A stretch of DNA of 38,543 nt from an uncultured Eubacteriales bacterium (GTDB lineage Bacteria; Bacillota; Clostridia; Christensenellales; QALW01), in the NCBI GenBank assembly GCA_900547955.1, contig URIR01000017.1, forward strand, positions 1-38,543, in the 5' to 3' direction. Each line of letters opens with the position of its first letter. The first letter of the stretch is position 1. Of the stretch, positions 32,630 through 38,543 are shown piece by piece. Under the pieces are notes generated by a model. It was not told the DNA's origin. It worked only from the letters and a program-made list of their open reading frames with translations, and did not search any database. A program made the translations under genes and the position numbers.

Positions 32630-32882
32630 GTTCCTCCTTAATGGAATCCAATATGCTCTCCTCTACAGGCGCTTCAAAAGCGCGGGAAAGCGCCTTTGTT
32701 TTAATACACGCTTCAAGGCATTCTGCCCTTGGGCATATATACGCCCCGCGGCCGGCAGCCTTGCCCGTTTTATCCAGGCTTACAGCGCCCTCCTTATTGC
32801 GTACTATCCGAACCAGCTCCCGCTTAGGCTTCATTTCCCTGCATCCAAGGCACATGCGCATGGGAATTTTCTTTGTCTTCAA
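32613..32882 (-). CDS. ylxR: YlxR / RnpM family RNA-binding protein (DUF448)
   Basis: The 89-residue protein has the family pattern MRMCLGCREMKPKRELVRIV, GRGAYICPRAECLE with paired Cys residues, and ALSRAF. Homologues bind RNase P RNA and modulate its activity. The TTG at 32882 is chosen because GGAGGA is seven bases upstream and the result, MKTKKIPMRMC, agrees with relatives. Longer readings to 32927 have no ribosome site. It lies in the standard place between nusA and ylxQ, with a 166-base gap to nusA. Confidence 0.9.
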   Translation of the reverse strand: MKTKKIPMRMCLGCREMKPKRELVRIVRNKEGAVSLDKTGKAAGRGAYICPRAECLEACIKTKALSRAFEAPVEESILDSIKEELDKVD

Positions 32883-33048
32883 ACGCTCTTCCTCCGATAG
32901 TAATAGTATATCCGTTTTTCTGCTCAAACTGCTCTTTGCTTTAAAAGGCTTCAGGCAGCCGCGTATATCCGCGCCGTTATATATGCCGACGCCCCGCGGG
33001 ACGATATCCCTCTACGCCGTCCCCGCCCGAAAAACAGCCGCAGCCGCA

Positions 33049-34173
33049 TTACTCCTCTGAACCGTCAGGCAGCCCAAGCTCCTTAGGCTCAATATCATCC
33101 AGGCCGTTATGCTCTTCAAAGGCCTGCGCGTCAAACTGCTCCTCCAGCTGGCTCTGGCATTTGATATCTATTTTCCAGCCGGTAAGCCGAGCGGTAAGCC
33201 GGGCGTTCTGGCCCTCCTTGCCTATGGCCAGGGAAAGCTGATTATCCGGCACCACAACTCTGGCGACCTTTTCTTTTTCATTGGCGTTAACCATAATCAC
33301 CTTAGCAGGGCTGAGAGCATTGGCTATATATTCGGCCGGGTCTGCGCTCCATTTTATAACGTCGATTTTTTCATCGTTCAGCTCGCTGACTATTTGGGAA
33401 ACTCTGGCGCCCTTAGCCCCTACGCACGCGCCCAGCGGGTCTATCGCAGGATCCTCCGAGGTAACCGCTATCTTAGCGCGGCTGCCCGGCTCGCGCGCTA
33501 TTGATACTATGCGCACCACGCCGCTCTGTATCTCAGGGGATTCCAATTCAAACAGGCGCTTGATAAGCTGGGGATGGGAACGGGAAACCGTAACCTGAAG
33601 CCCTTTAAGCCCCCGGCGCACATCCACCACATATACCTTTATGCGGTCGCCCACCTTATATACCTCGCCCGGAATCTGCTCCTTAGGAGGCAGCACGCCC
33701 TCCGTCCTGCCCAGCTCGACAAACACATAGTCGTTTTCCACTCTGTGCACAAAGGCGGTAAGCAGCTCGTGCTGCTTATCGGCGTATTCATCATAGATAG
33801 CTCCCTTTTCCGCCTCGCGCAGGCGCTGGGTTATAACCTGGCGCGCAGTCTGCGCGCCTATGCGTCCAAAATCCTTGGGCGTGTCCTCAAACTGTATCCT
33901 GTCGCCTATCTGATAGCGGGGATCAATCTCCTGCGCCTCTTCCAGAGAAAGCTCAGTTTCAAGATTATGCAGCCTTTCCACCACAGTTTTAACTATATAT
34001 ATATGCACGTCGCCCGTTTCCCTGTCCATATGCGCTATTATTTCGCCTTCAAAGCCCTTAGCCTTCTTATAGGCGGAAACCATAGCCAGCTCTATGGATT
34101 CCATAAGCATTTCCGCACTTATTCCTTTTTCCTTTTCCAGCGCATCCAGCGCTTCTATAAGACCAGCGTTCAT
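33049..34173 (-). CDS. nusA: Transcription termination/antitermination factor NusA
   Basis: The 374-residue protein binds RNA polymerase and nascent RNA and modulates pausing and termination. The N-terminal polymerase-binding domain (1-125) is followed by the S1 domain (VHRVENDYVFVELGRTEGVLP), KH1 (VRIVSIAREPGSRAKIAVTS and GARVSQIVSELNDEKID) and KH2 (SLAIGKEGQNARLTARLTGW). It lacks C-terminal acidic repeats, as usual in Bacillota. GGAGG precedes the ATG. It is 17 bases after rimP. Confidence 0.97.
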   Translation of the reverse strand: MNAGLIEALDALEKEKGISAEMLMESIELAMVSAYKKAKGFEGEIIAHMDRETGDVHIYIVKTVVERLHNLETELSLEEAQEIDPRYQIGDRIQFEDTPKDFGRIGAQTARQVITQRLREAEKGAIYDEYADKQHELLTAFVHRVENDYVFVELGRTEGVLPPKEQIPGEVYKVGDRIKVYVVDVRRGLKGLQVTVSRSHPQLIKRLFELESPEIQSGVVRIVSIAREPGSRAKIAVTSEDPAIDPLGACVGAKGARVSQIVSELNDEKIDVIKWSADPAEYIANALSPAKVIMVNANEKEKVARVVVPDNQLSLAIGKEGQNARLTARLTGWKIDIKCQSQLEEQFDAQAFEEHNGLDDIEPKELGLPDGSEE

Positions 34174-34190
34174 TTTAATCCTCCATTAAA

Positions 34191-34649
34191 TCAGGGGCCG
34201 ATATACGGCCTTATTGTTTTTATATCTGCGCGGGCAAGCTCATATTTTTCCTTTCTGCCCTCTATTATAACCATACCTGCGTCAAAAGCAAGCAGGGTAC
34301 CGGTAAATTTTTTCTTTTTTCCTTTTACAGGCGTCTTTAATTCAGCCTGAACAGTTTTACCCACGTTTCGTTCAAAATCCCTTTCAGTCTTAAAGGGTCT
34401 TTCTCCGGGAGAAGAAACGCAAAGACAATACTGCGTTCCGCCAGTCGGGTCATTTTGTTCCAAAACAGGCTCTATAAGCCTGCTCACGCGCTCGCAGTCG
34501 TCTATAGTCACACCATGCTCGCTGTATATATAAAATGTAAGGCATATAAGCCCTTCTTCCCGGCCGTAATCCACTCCAACCAATTCAAAGCCCGCCTCTT
34601 CTATAGCTGGCCGGGCGCAGTTTTCGGCTTTTTGAATTATATCGGGCAA
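34191..34649 (-). CDS. rimP: Ribosome maturation factor RimP
   Basis: The 152-residue protein assists 30S assembly. The N-terminal KH-like domain has EEAGFELVGVDYGREEG and DDCERVSRLIEPVLE, then CVSSPGERPFKTERDFERN, followed by a small SH3-like barrel (KKKFTGTLLAF). The start is TTG at 34649, set by AAAGGAGG seven to eight bases upstream. An ATG at 34772 would run through the leader hairpins. First gene of the nusA-infB operon. Confidence 0.93.
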   Translation of the reverse strand: MPDIIQKAENCARPAIEEAGFELVGVDYGREEGLICLTFYIYSEHGVTIDDCERVSRLIEPVLEQNDPTGGTQYCLCVSSPGERPFKTERDFERNVGKTVQAELKTPVKGKKKKFTGTLLAFDAGMVIIEGRKEKYELARADIKTIRPYIGP

Positions 34650-34757
34650 ATTATTCCTCCTTTCAAAAAACAAGAGTGGGATAAAACAGCCCACTCTCAG
34701 ATAAATATCTGAAACTACCGCATGGCGGAGGGCGCAGCGCCCAGTCTTCCGCCTTAA
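34650..34757 (-). promoter_or_regulatory. rimP operon leader RNA with terminator-like hairpin
   Basis: Three hairpins follow one another: GGCGGA/TCCGCC around GGGCGC/GCGCCC (34753-34724), CAGATATTTATCTG (34709-34696), and AGAGTGGG/CCCACTCT (34697-34673), the last followed by TGTTTTTT just before the AAAGGAGG site. The last is shaped like an intrinsic terminator within the leader, so read-through is probably regulated. NusA autoregulation by attenuation is plausible. Confidence 0.65.
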
Positions 34758-34762
34758 TTCAG

Positions 34763-34791
34763 ATAATAACACACTTTATTTAATAAAGCAA
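34763..34791 (-). promoter_or_regulatory. Sigma-A promoter of the rimP-nusA-infB operon
   Basis: On the minus strand TTGCTT (34791-34786) and TATTAT (34768-34763) are spaced 17 bases, giving a start near 34757. Confidence 0.7.
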
Positions 34792-34853
34792 GCGTTTAAA
34801 GCGCTTTTCCTAAAGATTTTTCCAGTCCAGCTCAAGGCAAAACGCTTTAAAAT

Positions 34854-36401
34854 CTATACCTGCGGCAAGGTCTCTTCCGATTGCTCCACCTTCTTAGACA
34901 ACGCTTTTTCATTAAAAGCATTATCCGAACTATTTTGCAAGGGCTGAGCATACTTCATCATACAGCCTATAAGCAGCCAAAAAATTATCGAAGCGCTGGT
35001 ACACTTAAAAAATATATCCGAATCAAAAAATGTAGTTACAGCTATAATAGAAAGCATTGTAAAAATAAGTATTGCCATGCTGTCCGGGCGCTTATTTTTT
35101 ACAAAATATTTTATTGCCGTAATTAATACGCAAATTAAAAACGCTGCCATTGTGACAAATCCCAATAAGCCTATGCTGGAATAAATAGCCAGATAGCCAT
35201 TATGCGTATCATAGATTCTACCAATTTCATAAGAAAGCGGATAATGCTCTTTAGAATATTGAACTATATAAATATCAGGGAACTGTTCTTTAATTATAGA
35301 CATATAACTGGGAGAAAATCCAAAGAGCATTGTTTTGACGCTGCTGCCCCCGCATAAGAAATAATCCCGCCATATTCTAAAACGGTTATTCGATATATCT
35401 CCCGTTTGAGTATCTGGGCGCTCCAATACATCGTCTATAATAGTACCAGTTATATCATCGTTATCCGAATCATTCGCGTTGCCAGAATTATCAGAATCCT
35501 GAGTACCTAGAAGCACGGGAACTTTAGATAAAACCATATGAGTTCCTGAATAAGCTCCATAAAGTATCACTACGCAAAGCACAGCGGCAGCTACTGCGCC
35601 TAATCCTCTTACTACTTTAGAAGCGCCTGTCTTCTTATTTGCAATAATATTGCGCACAGCGATAATAGTAAAAACAGCCATCCCGCACAGCAAGCCTACT
35701 AATGTGCTTCTTGTTCCACTCAATACCAAATATATGAAGAATAAAGCGGCCTGTATAATAAACAAAATCCTGACCCATATACGTTTTGCTTTTACAGCGC
35801 CGTATACAGCTCCCACGCCTAAAAGCAAAGCTAAAAGCGTCGCATAATAAAGATAGCCGAATACGCCGAAAAGTCTTCCTCCTTGAAATCCCTGGCGGCT
35901 ATTCCCGCCCTCAACCGGCGTAATATACGAAATCTGCATAATAAATTGATATATTGAAACGACAACGGCCACAGTAAAAATAGCAGATATCACCAGAAAT
36001 AAATTCCTTAAAAAGCGTTCCATATGTTCTTTAGCTAATCTAAGATAAAAAGAATAAATAAGAAACATATGCACAACCTGCCAGACTATTACCTTGGCGT
36101 TTTCTGTCCAGCCATAGCTTACATAAAACAAAGAGGAAGCGCACATTATTACGATAGTGGCCACCAGCAGAACGCAATATCTGCTTTTTATGACTGTTCT
36201 TTCTATAAGAATATCAGCGGCTAAAAATGCGAAACCCAGCACAGCCATCGCAGGAGAAATTATATCTAAATGGGCATTGCACATAACTACCCGCACAGGT
36301 ACTATCTGCCAAAGGGTTTGATAGAGCAAAACTACTGAAATATATATTTTGACGAATAAATCCGCCCAGCTTTTTAATTGATTTTTACTTATTGCATTCA
36401 T
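34854..36401 (-). CDS. O-antigen ligase / polymerase-like membrane protein
   Basis: The 515-residue protein has about ten to twelve hydrophobic helices spread along its length, with a large extracytoplasmic loop near residues 290-400 that is rich in Asp/Asn (SDNSGNANDSDNDD). The Wzy_C-type motif appears as YDTHNGYLAIYSSIGLLG, where the DTHN His is usual in the polymerase/ligase active region. It probably polymerises or attaches a surface polysaccharide. No glycosyltransferases are adjacent, so the substrate is unknown. GGAGA precedes the ATG. Confidence 0.82.
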   Translation of the reverse strand: MNAISKNQLKSWADLFVKIYISVVLLYQTLWQIVPVRVVMCNAHLDIISPAMAVLGFAFLAADILIERTVIKSRYCVLLVATIVIMCASSLFYVSYGWTENAKVIVWQVVHMFLIYSFYLRLAKEHMERFLRNLFLVISAIFTVAVVVSIYQFIMQISYITPVEGGNSRQGFQGGRLFGVFGYLYYATLLALLLGVGAVYGAVKAKRIWVRILFIIQAALFFIYLVLSGTRSTLVGLLCGMAVFTIIAVRNIIANKKTGASKVVRGLGAVAAAVLCVVILYGAYSGTHMVLSKVPVLLGTQDSDNSGNANDSDNDDITGTIIDDVLERPDTQTGDISNNRFRIWRDYFLCGGSSVKTMLFGFSPSYMSIIKEQFPDIYIVQYSKEHYPLSYEIGRIYDTHNGYLAIYSSIGLLGFVTMAAFLICVLITAIKYFVKNKRPDSMAILIFTMLSIIAVTTFFDSDIFFKCTSASIIFWLLIGCMMKYAQPLQNSSDNAFNEKALSKKVEQSEETLPQV

Positions 36402-36489
36402 TATGATTCTCCAAAAACAATAGTGTACAAGCGCGCGAACGCTTACAGCTTAACATCTTTTTATAATAAAATAACATTAGCATTTAAAT

Positions 36490-36518
36490 ATTATACTCGA
36501 ATTATGATTATTTGAAAA
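36490..36518 (-). promoter_or_regulatory. Promoter of the O-antigen ligase-like gene
   Basis: On the minus strand TTTTCA (36518-36513) and a perfect TATAAT (36495-36490) are spaced 17 bases, with a leader of about 80 bases. The rest of the 36519-36647 gap shows no feature. Confidence 0.55.
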
Positions 36519-36647
36519 GCGTTTTGCATATGCTTGCGCATGTCCTCGGCGCCGTATATAATCCGCCGTACAATTTAATAAGAGCACAATAAGCTTAGAA
36601 CCGTGCGCGTCATCCATGCAATTAACGCTCTAAAGTGAAAAAATCAG

Positions 36648-36675
36648 TTGACAGCCTGCTTATTTATGATATAAT
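36648..36675 (+). promoter_or_regulatory. Sigma-A promoter of the T-box/trpB unit
   Basis: TTGACA (36648-36653) and TATAAT (36670-36675) are perfect hexamers with 16-base spacing. Transcription should start near 36682. Confidence 0.85.
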
Positions 36676-36699
36676 ACAGCCAATCAAATTAAAACAAAC

Positions 36700-36968
36700 C
36701 GTTGAGTAAGAAGAGTAGCCTGATATACCTCCTTTCAGAGAGCTGCTAATGGTGGAAAGCGGCAGGGCATGGAATTAGGTGAATGGACTTACGAGGGCAG
36801 GTCGAAAAGCGTCGGCGTTTAGTAGTGCCTGCTGGGAGCTTCACCCATTATCCGCGAAGCGCGTATATTTTGAGTACGCGAAATAAGAGGACGTTTAAAT
36901 ACGTCAATTTGGGTGGTACCGCAGAAGCAAGGCTTTTGTCCCTTAGTGGGATAAAAGCTTTTTTGTTT
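36700..36968 (+). promoter_or_regulatory. T-box riboswitch, tryptophan specifier
   Basis: Stem I shows AGAAGAGTA at its base, the distal GAGAGCTGCTAATGGTGGAA region and a specifier loop GAA-TGG-AC with TGG at 36784-36786, coding Trp. The conserved T-box sequence AATTTGGGTGGTACCGC (36906-36922) forms the antiterminator. The terminator is GGCTTTTGTCCC/GGGATAAAAGCTT followed by T6, ending near 36965. Uncharged tRNA-Trp should stabilise the antiterminator and allow trpB expression when tryptophan is scarce. Confidence 0.95.
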
Positions 36969-37015
36969 CCCGTCGTTTAATTTGAGAAATATTTTATTTT
37001 AAGGAGCGATGCAGA

Positions 37016-38389
37016 ATGAAAAAAGTACCCTACAGATTTTATTTAACCGAGGAGCAGATTCCGACGCAGTGGTATAATCTGCGCGCCGATATGCCCGAAC
37101 AGCCCGACCCAATTATCAACCCGGCCACCATGCAGCCTGCTCAGCTTTCAGATTTGCTGCCTGTATTCTGCGAGGAACTAGCCCGTCAGGAGCTGGACAG
37201 CAAGACCAGATACTTTGATATACCCGGCGAAATTATGGATGTATACCGAATATACCGTCCTGCGCCATTAATAAGGGCTTATAATCTTGAAAAGGAATTA
37301 GATACTCCCGCCAAAATATACTATAAATTCGAGGGCAACAACACCTCAGGGAGTCATAAATTAAATTCCGCGCTTGCACAGGCATATTACGCAAAAAAGC
37401 AGGGCTTGACCAGCCTGACTACTGAAACAGGAGCAGGACAATGGGGTACGGCTCTTGCCGAAGCCTGTTCCTATTTTGGTCTGCCGCTGACCGTATATAT
37501 GGTTAAGGTTTCATACGAGCAAAAGCCTTTCCGCAAAACAGTCATGCAAACCTTTGACGCAAATGTTATAGCCAGTCCCAGCAACACTACGGCGGTAGGC
37601 CGCGCAATATTGGAAAAAGACCCTGATACCGGCGGAAGCCTTGGCTGCGCAATTAGTGAAGCTGTAGAAAAGGCTGTAACCACGCCAGGATGCAGATATG
37701 TGCTTGGGTCAGTACTAAATCAGGTGCTTCTTCATCAATCCATTATAGGCCTTGAATCCAAAAAGGCCATGGAGCTTTTAGACGAGTATCCGGATATTGT
37801 AATAGGCTGCGCGGGCGGAGGATCCAATTTAGGCGGATTAATAGCGCCGTTTATGCAGGACAAGCTGCTGAAAAAGGCTAATCCGCGTATTATCGCAGTA
37901 GAACCGGCGTCCTGTCCTTCTCTGACCAGAGGAAAATACGCTTATGATTTCTGTGATACAGGTAAAATAACGCCATTAGCCAAAATGTACACACTAGGCT
38001 GCGGCTTCATACCTTCCGCCAATCATGCCGGAGGACTAAGATATCACGGAATGTCTCCAATATTATCAAAGCTTTATCACGACGGCTACATGGAAGCCAT
38101 ATCGGTTGAGCAGTCCAAGGTCTTTGAGGCAGCTGTGCTCTTCTCCAAAAAAGAAACAATATTGCCTGCACCCGAATCCGCGCATGCAATATACGGAGCA
38201 ATTCAAGAAGCGCTCCGCTGCAAAGAAAGCGGTGAAAGCAAAACCATTCTCTTTGGTCTTACAGGAACCGGTTATTTTGATATGACCGCATATAACGCCT
38301 ATATTACCGGTAATATGAGCGACTATATTCCCACCGACGAGGATTTGCAAAGGGGCTTTGACGGACTTCCTCAGGTACCTGGCCAATAA
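37016..38389 (+). CDS. trpB: Stand-alone tryptophan synthase beta chain, TrpB2-like
   Basis: The 457-residue PLP enzyme should make tryptophan from indole and serine. Lys115 in GSHKLNSA is the PLP lysine, ETGAGQWG (137-144) holds the catalytic Glu, and GCAGGGSNLGG binds the cofactor phosphate. The long N-terminus and the RPAPLIRAYNLE block are typical of the TrpB2 group, which usually occurs without TrpA. No trpA, trpC or other trp gene is in the window, so the enzyme may use free indole. The ATG follows AAGGAG. Expression is under the Trp T-box. Confidence 0.93.
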   Translation: MKKVPYRFYLTEEQIPTQWYNLRADMPEQPDPIINPATMQPAQLSDLLPVFCEELARQELDSKTRYFDIPGEIMDVYRIYRPAPLIRAYNLEKELDTPAKIYYKFEGNNTSGSHKLNSALAQAYYAKKQGLTSLTTETGAGQWGTALAEACSYFGLPLTVYMVKVSYEQKPFRKTVMQTFDANVIASPSNTTAVGRAILEKDPDTGGSLGCAISEAVEKAVTTPGCRYVLGSVLNQVLLHQSIIGLESKKAMELLDEYPDIVIGCAGGGSNLGGLIAPFMQDKLLKKANPRIIAVEPASCPSLTRGKYAYDFCDTGKITPLAKMYTLGCGFIPSANHAGGLRYHGMSPILSKLYHDGYMEAISVEQSKVFEAAVLFSKKETILPAPESAHAIYGAIQEALRCKESGESKTILFGLTGTGYFDMTAYNAYITGNMSDYIPTDEDLQRGFDGLPQVPGQ

Positions 38390-38405
38390 TATAATAATTT
38401 AGCTT

Positions 38406-38476
38406 TCCCAGGCCCCCCAAAAAATACAGTCCGGGCGCATTTTGCGCCCGGACTGTATTTTTTGGGGGGCCTGGGA
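38406..38476 (+). terminator. Very long hairpin with embedded bidirectional terminator
   Basis: Two perfect 34-base arms enclose a TTT loop. The inner part, AAAAAATACAGTCCGGGCGC with its complement, is a bidirectional terminator with A and T tracts. The outer 13-14 bases, CCAGGCCCCCC side, extend the stem past the T-tract, which is unusual. It starts 17 bases after the trpB stop. Confidence 0.9.
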
Positions 38477-38489
38477 GGCTCCGGGTTCA

Positions 38490-38543
38490 GCCCTAAGGTA
38501 CGGGGCGTTCTGGCTTAAGCCAGAACGCCCCGTACCTTAGGGC
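38490..38543. repeat. 54-bp perfect palindrome at the window end
   Basis: Arms of 27 bases are exact reverse complements with centre CTTAAG and no loop, from GCCCTAAGG to CCTTAGGGC. It ends at the last base of the window. It may be the start of another foldback element cut off here, or an assembly fold-back. Confidence 0.85.

Noticed and set aside
36783..36980. 65-codon open frame on the plus strand
   Set aside because: It lies entirely within the T-box leader RNA.

Overview
The window looks like a Clostridia-type Bacillota chromosome segment. It carries a 16S rRNA 5' end of firmicute type, a tryptophan T-box leader, a Spo0A-type DNA-binding domain, strong AGGAGG ribosome binding sites with frequent TTG/GTG starts, and the firmicute order rimP-nusA-ylxR-ylxQ-infB-rbfA-truB-ribF-rpsO-pnp. 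I cannot name a genus. The window starts inside a 16S gene and stops inside a perfect palindrome, so it may be a complete assembly contig broken at two repeats.

Layout. 1-535: 16S 5' end (minus) with leader and promoter. 676-4325: GH3 lipoprotein, DtxR-type regulator, tRNA-His and tRNA-Gln, and an RpiB-like isomerase. 4911-8810: calcium-type P-ATPase, GrpB-fold protein, and a small DMT exporter behind a short attenuator leader. 8942-12395: aldehyde dehydrogenase, HMA metal-binding protein, HD phosphohydrolase, and a stand-alone Spo0A C-terminal domain. 12602-15704: mscL-tldD-tldE (minus). 15979-20308: HExxH lipoprotein and a GH78-like rhamnosidase with an operator-like palindrome over its promoter. 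20784-34791: the translation/RNA operon from rimP to pnp (minus), interrupted between ribF and rpsO by a strongly AT-rich island of about 2.7 kb. The island holds three paralogous AbrB-like proteins and an overlapping RHH/SLOG gene pair. 34854-38389: O-antigen ligase-like protein, then a T-box(Trp)-controlled stand-alone trpB.

The most unusual feature is a dispersed family of GC-rich intergenic foldback elements at gene 3' ends (7582, 12394, 20542, 23750, 25917). Four of the five have a long outer stem enclosing three hairpins in the same order, one of them inverted. The stems differ by paired compensatory changes, so the fold appears to be conserved more than the sequence. Nearby are a 54-bp tandem hairpin array and a 34-bp perfect terminator hairpin followed by a 54-bp perfect palindrome. 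No transposase or known partner gene is visible.

Regulation is rich in cis-elements: near-consensus sigma-A promoters, the T-box, a probable S15 leader, a rimP leader with a terminator-like hairpin, an attenuator before the DMT gene, and a four-fold 10-bp operator array before the RHH gene. All calls come from reading the sequence; no searches or folding programs were run.
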